A stretch of DNA of 64,000 bases from Paenibacillus etheri (GTDB lineage: Bacteria; Bacillota; Bacilli; Paenibacillales; Paenibacillaceae), in NCBI RefSeq assembly GCF_001012825.1, contig NZ_LCZJ02000018.1, forward strand, positions 363,122 to 427,121. The letters run 5' to 3'. The translations under genes and the position numbers were made by a program. The notes beneath the pieces are model-generated. The model was given only the letters and a program-made list of their open reading frames with translations. It ran no database searches and was not told the DNA's origin. Position 1 is the first letter of the stretch. Each line of letters starts with the position of its first letter. Of the stretch, positions 54,151-62,793 are shown piece by piece.

Positions 54151-55419
54151 ATGACTAAGAAATTGCTGATAACGCTACTGCTCACTATTCTCGCTGCAAG
54201 TATAACTCTCCTATTCCTGATTTTTAACTTGAAGGTGGAGACATCAACGGATCGGGTAGCTATCAATACCATCGTTAAGCTTACAGAGCAGAATTGGGAT
54301 AAGCTTGATCCGAAACTGTATAAGGAAAGTTCTCATGATTTCACCATTATCGATACTTCAGGAGCACTTAAATATCAGACTGAAAATGCGATTTCCGTTA
54401 CCGTTAACGAAGCTATCAACAATCGGGATACCTTAATCGATGTGATTGTTCAGGATAAGATGGTAGGTAAAGTGATTATTAATAATGATTACCGTACGAT
54501 TTTTATACATATGAAACAACAATTTATACAAGTTTCTGTTGTGATGCTGCTTCTGCTTACTATTCTAGGCATTTTATATATTTGGTTCCTGAATAAATCC
54601 ATTCTTCGTCCGTTTCGCAAAATGCAGCTATTTGCGAAGCATATCGCCAGAGGTGATCTTGAAGTGCCACTGGAGATGGATCGTAATCATCTGTTTGGTG
54701 CGTTTACCGAAAGCTTCGATATGATGCGGGAAGAGCTTGCGGCGGCTAGGCACAGCGAATATTTGGCGAACAAGAGTAAGAAGGAGCTGGTGGCTAGTCT
54801 CAGTCATGATATTAAGACACCAGTCGCTTCGCTAAAGGCGATCACGGAACTGATGTTAGTAAGTGCAAGGGATGAGAAGACAAGCAGACAGCTGAACACC
54901 TTGTACTCCAAAGCAGATCAGATTGATCGTTTGGTCACAGATATGTTCCATTCCACCTTGGAGGAACTGAATGAACTTAAAGTCAGCTTAACGGAGGAGC
55001 ATAGTCACCTGCTGACCCAAATTATAAATAATGTGAACTTCTACGAACGGATTTCTGCAGCATCTGTGCCAGACTGTATCATTATGGTGGATCCCTTACG
55101 GCTGCAGCAGGTCATCGATAATGTAGTGAACAATTCCTATAAATATGCCTTCTCCGGTACACCTATCGATATTAAATTCGAGATTAGGGGTCATTATCTG
55201 GAGGTCGATATTCTGGATTATGGCTCTGGTGTTCCTGTGGAGGAATTGCCCTTAATATTCAATAAATTCTTTCGGGGCAGTCTGGCCGTGAGCCAGAACG
55301 GTGCAGGTCTAGGCCTGTACATTTCTCGTTATATGATGCAAAAAATGCAGGGCGACATTGTATGCTCCAATCGGGAGGATGGATTTACTGTAAAGCTGCT
55401 GATACCTTTAGCAGGATAG
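54151..55419 (+). CDS. Sensor histidine kinase, HAMP-HisKA type
   Basis: 422 residues, starting 2 bases after the regulator stop. Membrane segment ~4-26, an extracellular sensor loop of about 100 residues, second segment ~125-148, HAMP, HisKA with H219 (SLSHDIKTPVASLKA), and HATPase with NNSYKYAFSG and GAGLGLYIS. It senses through an outer domain rather than within the membrane, unlike the BceS class. It presumably controls the exporter genes downstream. Confidence 0.94.
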   Translation: MTKKLLITLLLTILAASITLLFLIFNLKVETSTDRVAINTIVKLTEQNWDKLDPKLYKESSHDFTIIDTSGALKYQTENAISVTVNEAINNRDTLIDVIVQDKMVGKVIINNDYRTIFIHMKQQFIQVSVVMLLLLTILGILYIWFLNKSILRPFRKMQLFAKHIARGDLEVPLEMDRNHLFGAFTESFDMMREELAAARHSEYLANKSKKELVASLSHDIKTPVASLKAITELMLVSARDEKTSRQLNTLYSKADQIDRLVTDMFHSTLEELNELKVSLTEEHSHLLTQIINNVNFYERISAASVPDCIIMVDPLRLQQVIDNVVNNSYKYAFSGTPIDIKFEIRGHYLEVDILDYGSGVPVEELPLIFNKFFRGSLAVSQNGAGLGLYISRYMMQKMQGDIVCSNREDGFTVKLLIPLAG

Positions 55420-55453
55420 AATTAAGAATTCGCTAAGGATTGCACAAAGACAT

Positions 55454-55476
55454 GTTAAGAACATTTAACGTACGAT
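55454..55476 (+). promoter_or_regulatory. Candidate operator and -10 before the ABC-FtsX genes
   Basis: GTTAA-GAACAT-TTAAC dyad (55454-55469) followed at once by TACGAT (55471-55476), with no -35 at the expected distance, the layout of a promoter that needs an activator such as the OmpR-type regulator encoded just upstream. Confidence 0.4.
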
Positions 55477-55584
55477 AAGGTTGCAATTACGAATCAGCCT
55501 GTGATTGCAGCCATTATGTTGTGCGTAGAGCTAGGGTTACTATTAGCACAATTAATGAGCATGAACGTAAATGGAGTGTTCAAC

Positions 55585-56358
55585 ATGAACGAAGTGAATA
55601 ATAAAGTATTGATGCAGACCCATAAGCTTGGAAAAACCTTTTCCCATGGAGGAACTCAGCAGCATGTATTGAAAAATTTGGATCTGACCTTATATCATGG
55701 TGATTTCACGATTATCATGGGCAGCTCTGGATCTGGTAAATCAACACTGCTGTATGCCATTTCGGGAATGGATAAGCCAACACTTGGAGAGGTTTTGTTT
55801 GAAGGTCAAGATATAACGGCGATGAGTAATGATCAGCTGGCGATATTCCGTAGGAAGAATTGTGGATTTGTTTTTCAGCAGATCCATTTGCTCGATACGA
55901 TGAGTGTCCTCGACAATGTGTTATCAAGTGCTTTTCTAGTACAAAAGGATAGGGCCGGGGCCGTGAAAAAAGCCAAAGAGCTCCTCTCTGACGTAGGTCT
56001 GGATGACTCGATCTGGGGTAAGTTTCCAGCTCAAATTTCTGGGGGCGAGGCTCAGCGAGCTGGGATTATTCGGGCGTTGATCAACAGTCCAAAGGCGGTA
56101 TTTGCTGATGAACCGACTGGAGCGCTAAATAGCTCAGCAGGAATAGGGGTACTGCGTGTCCTGACAGAGGTGAATAAGCAGGGGCAAAGTATAATTATGG
56201 TAACTCATGATCTCAAGACTGCGCTGCGGGGAAATCGGATCTTGTATCTGCGGGATGGAATAATCGTTGGAGATTTGCGCCTGTCCCCTTATAGCGAAGA
56301 TAGTGGACCTGAACGGCAACAGCAATTACAGTCCTTTCTAACCGAATTGGGGTGGTAG
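55585..56358 (+). CDS. MacB/LolD-type ABC ATPase
   Basis: 257 residues from ATG 55585 (GGAG 8 bases upstream); the frame extends to 55501 but the extra residues are hydrophobic and lack a site. Walker A GSSGSGKST, signature ISGGEAQR, Walker B KAVFADEPTGAL, His in VTHDLKTA. The class works with FtsX-type permeases as mechanotransmission or lipopeptide-removal machines. Gene stops 2 bases before the permease ATG. Confidence 0.93.
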   Translation: MNEVNNKVLMQTHKLGKTFSHGGTQQHVLKNLDLTLYHGDFTIIMGSSGSGKSTLLYAISGMDKPTLGEVLFEGQDITAMSNDQLAIFRRKNCGFVFQQIHLLDTMSVLDNVLSSAFLVQKDRAGAVKKAKELLSDVGLDDSIWGKFPAQISGGEAQRAGIIRALINSPKAVFADEPTGALNSSAGIGVLRVLTEVNKQGQSIIMVTHDLKTALRGNRILYLRDGIIVGDLRLSPYSEDSGPERQQQLQSFLTELGW

Positions 56359-56360
56359 GG

Positions 56361-58703
56361 ATGAGAAGCTTAATAGGAAAACTCACTTGGTCCAATATTC
56401 GTAAAAGAAAAAGTGCAACGATTACGCTCTTCATTCTGATTATGATAGCTGTGCTGCTGCTGAATATTGGACTAACGGTCAGTTTGAAGCTTAATTCTTT
56501 TCAGCAAGACAAAATATCGAAGTTAAATACACCTGATATCACCGCTTATTTTCCTTTAAATGAGAATGTGAAGAATTATGAATCTCTGGTGGATAGTTAT
56601 CCTTATACTGAAACATGGGAGAATGAGGCGGCGCTTCTGCTACCTGACGTAAAGATAAACTACGGGGGAAACAATACAGCTATTGCTTTCTTGATTCTTA
56701 ATAAGGATTCGCAGCGCTCCATGGGACTATTTAATACCACTTCTCGGTTGGAACCTGCGGATCAAAATACAATTTATTTGCCGTATATCTTTCACGGGGG
56801 CTCAGGGTATAACCTTGGGGATACAATCTCGTTTGAATACGGTAACAACCAATTCACTTATACCATCGGTGGATTTACGGAGGAACCCCTTTTTGGGACA
56901 TTGACGAATGGGGCTTTGAAAATATTTTTAAACGATGAAGGTTATAAGCAATTAGAGGAACGGCTTGGGAAAGAGGTTCAATTTAATTTTTTATCTGTAC
57001 AACTAAACGAACGGGCGAAAGAAGTCAAGCTGGAGCAAAAGCTGAGTGAACAGATTTTTGGGTCTGGAAACACAAGTTCATTTTTAGTCATGCGAACTGA
57101 TGGGGGGCTCGAAGGTAACCGCGTTTTTGTGAATATTTTAGCCGCCATTCTGATTGTATTTGCATTGATTATGGTTGTAATCTCGTTGATTGTGATCAGG
57201 TTTCAGATCTTGGGGAATATTGAGGATAACCTAACCAACATCGGTGTTTTGAAAGCGAACGGTTATACGTCAAGGCAGATCATATCCTCATTTCTGTTAC
57301 AGTTCGTCTCAGTATCTATAATGGCCTCCATACCGGGGAGTTTGATTTCCGTTCTAGTCATGCCCTTAGTAGGTAATATGATCTCGTCTTCGGTTGGACT
57401 GTTGTGGCCGACAACTTTTGAATTATTAAGTGCTTTGTTGAGTTTGCTTATCGTTACGGTGCTGATTCTGTTAGTTGCCTACCTGTCTAGTAGAAAGATT
57501 CGAAGGATTACTCCGATAGCAGCTCTTCAGAGCGGGCTTCTTACCCACAATTTTAAGAAAAATCATTTTCCACTAGCGAGCACTTCATTGAATTTGCAAT
57601 TCGCCTTAAGTCTGAAGTCTTTATTTAGACAGACCAAGCAGAATTTTATGATCGTGCTGATCGTTGCAGGGTTGACCTTTTCTAGTATATTTTGCTCCAT
57701 CCTTAATTTTAACTTTAAAGGGGATACTTCAGCCGTTTTAGATTTAGTGGGTTTAGAACGTACCAATTTGCAACTTGATCTAAAAAAAGCTGGTCATGAT
57801 CAGGGAATATTTGCTGAAGTCGAAGCCATGCCTGAGGTTCAAAAGATCTCCATATTGGAAGGTAGAGTAGCTTCTATAAATGATTCCAGCTTTATGCTCC
57901 GTGTATCTGATGATTATGCCAAGCTGGAAACACAGACGGTCTACAAAGGCAGGCAGCCCATTTATGATAATGAAATTGCGGTATCTGGTGTAATTGCAAA
58001 AATGAAAAATAAATCGATTGGGGACGAGATTCCAGTTACGTTTAATGGGGTAACCCAAAATTATTTGGTGACTGGTCTTAGCCAGCAGATTAATCAGTTA
58101 GGTATGGTTGCTAGCATAACAGAAGATGGAATGAGAAAATTGCAGCCGAATTATTCCGTCCAGTCTATTAATGTGTACTTAAAGGAAGGGGAAGATTCTC
58201 AAGTCTTCATTCAAAAGCTTGAGGAACGTCTCCCTGGACAATGGAACGTAACGAATATTTTAGACATGTTAGAAAGCACGCTAAGTACATTTACTGCAGC
58301 AGTATCTTCTATGACAGCAGTCATTACGGCAGTCACAATTATAGTGGTCAGCTTAATCTTGTATTTGGTAATTAAGACTTTGATTATGAAGCGCAAGCGA
58401 GAATTCGGTATTCTTAAAGGTATCGGATACAACACCTTTAATCTGATGACACAGATTACGTTCAGTCTTTTTCCGGTGATTGTAGCTGGAGTAGTACTGG
58501 GGTGTTTAGCGGGTTATTTTTACTCGGATTCAGTATTTGTATTATTGCTTTCAAGTCTAGGCATTTATAATGTTCAGCTGGCGGTTAGTTTGCCTCAAGT
58601 GCTTCTACTGTGTGCGGTCATTCTAGTGGTTGCTTATGCGGTGTCTATGCTAGTTGCAAGGCGGATTCGTAAGGTCAGCGTATACGATTTGATTATGGAC
58701 TAA
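56361..58703 (+). CDS. FtsX-type ABC permease with two FtsX domains
   Basis: 780 residues from ATG 56361 (GGGGTGG upstream). Layout: membrane segment ~15-38, ~220-residue outer domain, three segments (~258-380), a second head segment (~425), a second outer domain, and three segments at the end. Two FtsX units in one chain, as in LolC/E-fusions or the large antimicrobial-peptide exporters. With its ATPase and the RR/HK pair it forms a sense-and-respond module, probably against cell-wall-active peptides (inference). Confidence 0.92.
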   Translation: MRSLIGKLTWSNIRKRKSATITLFILIMIAVLLLNIGLTVSLKLNSFQQDKISKLNTPDITAYFPLNENVKNYESLVDSYPYTETWENEAALLLPDVKINYGGNNTAIAFLILNKDSQRSMGLFNTTSRLEPADQNTIYLPYIFHGGSGYNLGDTISFEYGNNQFTYTIGGFTEEPLFGTLTNGALKIFLNDEGYKQLEERLGKEVQFNFLSVQLNERAKEVKLEQKLSEQIFGSGNTSSFLVMRTDGGLEGNRVFVNILAAILIVFALIMVVISLIVIRFQILGNIEDNLTNIGVLKANGYTSRQIISSFLLQFVSVSIMASIPGSLISVLVMPLVGNMISSSVGLLWPTTFELLSALLSLLIVTVLILLVAYLSSRKIRRITPIAALQSGLLTHNFKKNHFPLASTSLNLQFALSLKSLFRQTKQNFMIVLIVAGLTFSSIFCSILNFNFKGDTSAVLDLVGLERTNLQLDLKKAGHDQGIFAEVEAMPEVQKISILEGRVASINDSSFMLRVSDDYAKLETQTVYKGRQPIYDNEIAVSGVIAKMKNKSIGDEIPVTFNGVTQNYLVTGLSQQINQLGMVASITEDGMRKLQPNYSVQSINVYLKEGEDSQVFIQKLEERLPGQWNVTNILDMLESTLSTFTAAVSSMTAVITAVTIIVVSLILYLVIKTLIMKRKREFGILKGIGYNTFNLMTQITFSLFPVIVAGVVLGCLAGYFYSDSVFVLLLSSLGIYNVQLAVSLPQVLLLCAVILVVAYAVSMLVARRIRKVSVYDLIMD

Positions 58704-58718
58704 GCACTTCAACAAAAA

Positions 58719-58788
58719 AACAACGAGCTGGAAGTAGGCTGCTCCCATGTTAATAGGGTTCACAGCCTCTCCAGACTCGTTGTTATTT
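58719..58788. terminator. Bidirectional terminator
   Basis: AACAACGAG...TGGA / TCCA...CTCGTTGTT, enclosing a second stem AGGCTG / CAGCCT. It separates the FtsX module from the convergent VOC gene. Confidence 0.85.
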
Positions 58789-58792
58789 TGTA

Positions 58793-59221
58793 TTACATAT
58801 TCATACGTCCGTCATCATAATTGAATTGCCAATCGATTCCAAACTTATCTTTTAGACTACCATAACATGAGCTCCAGAAGGTCTCTTGTAATTCCATGCC
58901 TACTTTGCCGCCTTCTTTAAGCTTATGAAAATAGTTCTTTATGCCATCCAAATCCTTACTAACTACCGAAAGACTAATGTTGTTTCCTTCCACAAAAGGC
59001 ATGCCCGGAAAAACATCAGAGAACATTACATTACTTCCTTCGATATTCAAGCGAGTATGCATAACTAAATCTTTGGCTTCTTCAGGAAGAGTGAAATTGG
59101 GATCGGGTGGTGTTTCTCCAAAGGTCATGATTTGTGGAGGCTCAGTTCCAAACACCTCTGCGTAAAATTCTGCGGCTTCACGACAATTCCCGTTGAAATT
59201 AAGATAAACATCGATAGACAT
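58793..59221 (-). CDS. PhnB-like VOC family protein
   Basis: 142 residues; VOC fold of the PhnB type (MSIDVYLNFNGNCREAAEFY, ETFWSSCYGSLKDKFGIDWQ). AAGGAG precedes the ATG. These small proteins usually lack known enzyme activity; some bind antibiotics. Not linked to its neighbours by spacing. Confidence 0.88.
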   Translation of the reverse strand: MSIDVYLNFNGNCREAAEFYAEVFGTEPPQIMTFGETPPDPNFTLPEEAKDLVMHTRLNIEGSNVMFSDVFPGMPFVEGNNISLSVVSKDLDGIKNYFHKLKEGGKVGMELQETFWSSCYGSLKDKFGIDWQFNYDDGRMNM

Positions 59222-59374
59222 TTACTTCACTCCTTAAAAGTTTTGTTGGCATCGAAAGCATAGTTTAAAGTTAAAATTTAAGATATCTCGCGACTTCCAT
59301 ATTGTATCATTTACCAGTGCATAAACAAATATACTTATAGTCTCATTTGGTATGAACTTAAATATGGCTAATCA

Positions 59375-59405
59375 AAAAAGCTACTGGAATAAGATCCAGC
59401 GGCTC
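59375..59405 (-). terminator. Terminator of the DUF2871 gene
   Basis: On the minus strand, AGCCGCTGGA-TCTTAT-TCCAGTAGCT (two mismatches) followed by a T run. Confidence 0.75.
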
Positions 59406-59410
59406 TTTCC

Positions 59411-59809
59411 CTATGATTTAATTCGTTTACCGAGCAGAATTAGTAGCCATATGATACCGGCTCCTACTGTGGCATGACCGAGACCGGCAATATGCGGTAA
59501 GAAGCTGATATCAGTCCCGTTAATTTGCAGCATCCCGCGAGTAGCCATGGTTCCAATCGTGATTAAAAGACCAATGTTATATACAATGTACCATGCGTTA
59601 AAGGATTTAGCCTCATGGATATTAAATAACTTGGCCAGGATCAATGCGATAATAAAGAAGAAGAAGCCCAGTACAAGGATATGAGTATGAAGTGCAACTA
59701 AGATGGTGTTTCCTTCGAAATCATTCATTTTGGTAATTTCACGATAAGCAACACCTGCTATCAACCCAAGAATGGCATAGAAAAAGGACGTGTAATACAA
59801 TTTTTTCAT
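59411..59809 (-). CDS. DUF2871 membrane protein
   Basis: 132 residues from ATG 59809 (AAGGAG 8 bases upstream). Four hydrophobic segments, with the conserved histidine pair ALHTHILVLGFFFF and a later HIAGLGHATVGAG, the pattern of DUF2871, possibly heme- or metal-linked given the conserved histidines. Role unknown. Confidence 0.82.
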   Translation of the reverse strand: MKKLYYTSFFYAILGLIAGVAYREITKMNDFEGNTILVALHTHILVLGFFFFIIALILAKLFNIHEAKSFNAWYIVYNIGLLITIGTMATRGMLQINGTDISFLPHIAGLGHATVGAGIIWLLILLGKRIKS

Positions 59810-60033
59810 GATCATGACTCCTTTATGTTTATTGTTATATCCAAATCATATCCTGCAAATAAGAACGCAGTATGAACGAATGATTATATAGTGATTAATT
59901 TCACGGAATTGACAAAATTAATTTCTCTAGCATGATCCACATAGTTTCCACACAATATTCATCTATAATGATTAATATTATCGAACCCACTGTTCATTGG
60001 ATTCAGGGTGTTCGATGGCGCGGGAGGATGAAT

Positions 60034-60144
60034 ATGAAAAAAGCGGATTGGATCATAGCCATTCTAGTTATGGGAATGGGTCTGATGTGCATGTTGGTTT
60101 CAGCAAATTTTTTTCGTATTGATTTTTTCCGTATTATTAAGTAG
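60034..60144 (+). CDS. 36-residue membrane peptide
   Basis: ATG 60034 with GGGAGG 6 bases upstream. Basic head MKKADW, one hydrophobic segment (IIAILVMGMGLMCMLVSA) and a short aromatic end FFRIDFFRIIK. Thirteen bases later the next small gene starts, so the two probably form an operon. Unknown. Confidence 0.6.
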   Translation: MKKADWIIAILVMGMGLMCMLVSANFFRIDFFRIIK

Positions 60145-60156
60145 GAGATGGTTTTT

Positions 60157-60372
60157 TTGAAAAGAGGAGTATTTGCAGTAATCTGTGTAGTTATTCTGTC
60201 ATTTGGAATTGGGACAGCAGTGTATGCTGCCGGAGTAGGTCCTAGCACTTTTAAAGAAATGTTGCCGTTTATGAAAGAAAGACATCCTAACTTAGGTGAT
60301 TCCGAGCTAGAGCAAATGTATAAGAGCTGCCATCAACAAGAGGGCATTTCTAATACTCGTGGAATGATGTAA
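60157..60372 (+). CDS. Small secreted protein, 71 residues
   Basis: TTG 60157 has AGGAG 9 bases upstream; the in-frame ATG 60148 lies inside that site. A signal peptide (~1-25: KRGVFAVICVVILSFGIGTA, cleaved at VYAA) leaves a ~45-residue mature chain with a charged block MLPFMKERHPNLGDSELEQM and a single Cys in YKSCHQQ. Not recognised; the short acidic/basic chain suggests a small secreted factor or a metal-binding peptide. Confidence 0.6.
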   Translation: MKRGVFAVICVVILSFGIGTAVYAAGVGPSTFKEMLPFMKERHPNLGDSELEQMYKSCHQQEGISNTRGMM

Positions 60373-60403
60373 GGCTAGGTTGATGTAGAATCAGCGCCTT
60401 TTA

Positions 60404-60446
60404 AAAAGAACCCTTTGTTGCATACAACAAAGGGTTCTTATTTTAT
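60404..60446. terminator. Bidirectional terminator
   Basis: Perfect 15-bp stem AAGAACCCTTTGTTG / CAACAAAGGGTTCTT with a 4-base loop. It ends both the small secreted-protein gene and the convergent flavin enzyme gene. Confidence 0.93.
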
Positions 60447-60447
60447 C

Positions 60448-61413
60448 TTAAGTTACAGGGTTCAATGCCCCTTGATACTCATTCATTAAATTGTCGATAA
60501 TCTGCTGTACGGACAATATCTCTTTAATCTCATGAACTCTGGACCCGGCAAAGACCAACCCGTTTTTAACATCTCCTCTAAGGGAAGTTAGCAGGGATTC
60601 CATGGTACAGAAGCGATGCGAACAAACCTTTAGACAATTAGAGCATTTGGCTATTTTTAATTTGGCATCATTACTAATACGATCTGTGAATTCATTGCGA
60701 ATCGCTCTGCCATCTAGCCCCACTGTAGACTTGATTAGAATAGTATCACCCTGCTGTGCATCTACATATTTTTGCTTAAAGGACAAAGGAGCATCGCATT
60801 CATGGCTCGCCACGAAACGAGTACCCATCTGAACACCAGAAGCACCAATCCTAAGGGCTTTCGCAATATCATCTCCTGTCAGAATCCCACCTGCAGCAAT
60901 AACAGGAATCGAAACGGCTTCTACAACTTCTGGAAGGATATCAAACATGGATCTCTCTGTACCCAAATGGCCTCCAGCTTCAAACCCTTCCACAACGACT
61001 GCAGAAGCACCAAGTCTTTCGGATATTCTGGCTAATTTGGCGGATGAAACAATAGACACCACAGGGGTGCCATATTCTTTACCCCAAGCATAAATATCTC
61101 GGGAAATTCCGGCTCCGGAAATAATAAAGTCCACTTTTTCTTCTAAAGCAACCTTCATTTTATCGGCAAAATCCTTCATTGCGAACAGTACGTTTACACC
61201 GATATATCCAATCCCTTTAGAGAGCTCTCTTGTTTTGCGAATATGCATTCTCAGTTCATCAGTGGTGATTCCTGTACCAGAAATGGTGCCGATCCCGCCA
61301 GCATTGGCTACAGCAGCGGCTAATCCACTTAAGGATATGCCTACGCCCATACCACCTTGAATCACAGGAACCTTGGATTTAATATGCCCAAATTGGATTG
61401 TTGGCAGTTTCAT
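60448..61413 (-). CDS. Nitronate monooxygenase-like flavin enzyme with Cys cluster
   Basis: 321 residues; TIM-barrel flavoenzyme of the NMO/FabK group (VIQGGMGVGISLSGLAAAV, AAGGILTGDDIAKAL, GVQMGTRFVASHEC). FMN is bound by the Gly-rich loops. Unusual for the family is C257-x2-C260-x3-C264-x4-C269 near the end (KCSNCLKVCSHRFC), which could hold an iron-sulfur cluster or zinc; this variant is known from clostridial members. AAAGAGGTG precedes the ATG. Confidence 0.88.
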   Translation of the reverse strand: MKLPTIQFGHIKSKVPVIQGGMGVGISLSGLAAAVANAGGIGTISGTGITTDELRMHIRKTRELSKGIGYIGVNVLFAMKDFADKMKVALEEKVDFIISGAGISRDIYAWGKEYGTPVVSIVSSAKLARISERLGASAVVVEGFEAGGHLGTERSMFDILPEVVEAVSIPVIAAGGILTGDDIAKALRIGASGVQMGTRFVASHECDAPLSFKQKYVDAQQGDTILIKSTVGLDGRAIRNEFTDRISNDAKLKIAKCSNCLKVCSHRFCTMESLLTSLRGDVKNGLVFAGSRVHEIKEILSVQQIIDNLMNEYQGALNPVT

Positions 61414-61621
61414 ATACGCACCTCTTTCACGAGTTGTAGATCGTTTTATAATGTCTACTGGAGTAACAGCTATAAAGGTATCACAGTTAAATCTTTGCAG
61501 ATGTGACTGTGCTCATGCTCAAACTATGTTAAATATCATGTCCATCTTATTGGAAGGTAAAATATAGAAATCCGTTTATGATACAATAAATAGCAACATC
61601 ATAAGGAGAGAAGGACAATGT

Positions 61622-62284
61622 ATGGAGTTTGAATATTTACTTCGTGTAGTTGGAGCTGGAATTTGTGGAGTGTTAGTTGGATTTGAACGAAAAAGCCGGA
61701 TGAAAGAAGCAGGAGTTAGGACGCATTTTATTGTAGCTTTAGGTGCTGCACTCATGATGATCATTTCAAAATATGGATTTCAGGATCAAGCTGCTTGGTC
61801 CAATGTTAAACTCGATCCTGCACGTATAGCTGCCCAGGTAGTAAGTGGAGTGGGATTCCTTGGCGCAGGAATGATTTTCATGCACAGACACACCGTGAAG
61901 GGTCTGACAACTGCGGCGGGGATTTGGGCAACAGCGGGGCTAGGGCTGGCGATTGGTTCAGGCCTTTATATTCTTGGAGCAGGAGCAACGATTATTATCT
62001 TACTAGGGCAAAAGATTTTGCATGGCCGATACAGCTGGCTGGCCTCGCCGAAAACGCAACAGATTGTGATCTGTCTGTCTAATACAGAAGGCGCCATGAG
62101 TCGAATTCAACAGCTGCTAGAAGATAAAAACATTACCATTCTAAGCTTTCATGCTGAAAATAATAGTCTTGCCTCCGAATTGAATTTAGAGATTATTGTA
62201 AAATTTCCTGAATCGTTTAACTCTGTGAATTTATTATCACTAATACAAGAGGACACATCTGTTAAGGCAGTGGATTTTCAATAA
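61622..62284 (+). CDS. MgtC/SapB family membrane protein
   Basis: 220 residues. The N-terminal ~130 residues hold four to five membrane segments with the family blocks LVGFERKSRMKEAGVRTHFIV and GVGFLGAGMIFMHRHTVKGLT; the C-terminal ~85 residues are a soluble ACT-like domain. MgtC proteins adapt the membrane potential and phosphate/magnesium balance. GGAGAGAAGG precedes the ATG. Confidence 0.9.
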   Translation: MEFEYLLRVVGAGICGVLVGFERKSRMKEAGVRTHFIVALGAALMMIISKYGFQDQAAWSNVKLDPARIAAQVVSGVGFLGAGMIFMHRHTVKGLTTAAGIWATAGLGLAIGSGLYILGAGATIIILLGQKILHGRYSWLASPKTQQIVICLSNTEGAMSRIQQLLEDKNITILSFHAENNSLASELNLEIIVKFPESFNSVNLLSLIQEDTSVKAVDFQ

Positions 62285-62580
62285 CGGTTTAAGACACTCC
62301 GTATCAAAGGTTGGTTGCTATAAATAACTTACTTTTGATGCGGGGGCAATCTCCATTTCGCTATCAATCTGCGCATGATTCTACCCTTTTTACAATACTC
62401 AGGAGTCACAAGCCTTCTAATTCGACAGGTTATTCCATACCTCTTGTTGCTCTACTATATTCCCCTCTAAATCAGAATCTTTCCATTTATAGTTTTAGCT
62501 AGGCCTATAACGAGATAAGTTTGGATTTTAAGTGTTAGGTTCATGTTATGTATTCAAGGAGTTTGTTATAAAAATCACAT

Positions 62581-62594
62581 ATTAAACGCTTTCA
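62581..62594 (+). promoter_or_regulatory. Candidate cre before the ROK repressor gene
   Basis: ATTAAACGCTTTCA matches the CcpA consensus WTGNAANCGNWNNC except for T in place of G at position 3. Confidence 0.4.
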
Positions 62595-62614
62595 TTTATT
62601 TCTAAAAAATAAAT

Positions 62615-62633
62615 ATGTCATTTATATTGACAT
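62615..62633. promoter_or_regulatory. Dyad upstream of the ROK gene
   Basis: ATGTCA-TTTATAT-TGACAT (6-7-6). Its position between the cre candidate and the ROK gene suits an autoregulatory operator, but a ROK consensus is not evident. Confidence 0.35.
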
Positions 62634-62793
62634 ACAATCAATGAGCCTTTATTATTAATCCCATCACTGGAGAAACTAAATAAAAATTTAAAACAAACAA
62701 TACATTATCATAGCTTAATTTGCAATTTTTTCTTATTTTCGTTGTTTTATTAGTTTGATTAATGCACTGAAGAAAATAATTAGGAGAATGCCT

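Larger units (their letters stand above)
62285..62793. other. Intergenic region of about 500 bases before the ROK gene
   Basis: No gene seen. A hairpin CCGTATCAAAGGT / ACTTTTGATGCGG (62298-62342) follows the MgtC gene, without a T tail. A/T-rich DNA follows with the cre and operator candidates listed separately. The frames at 62311-62502 and 62638-62952 lack ribosome binding sites and typical codon use. Confidence 0.45.
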
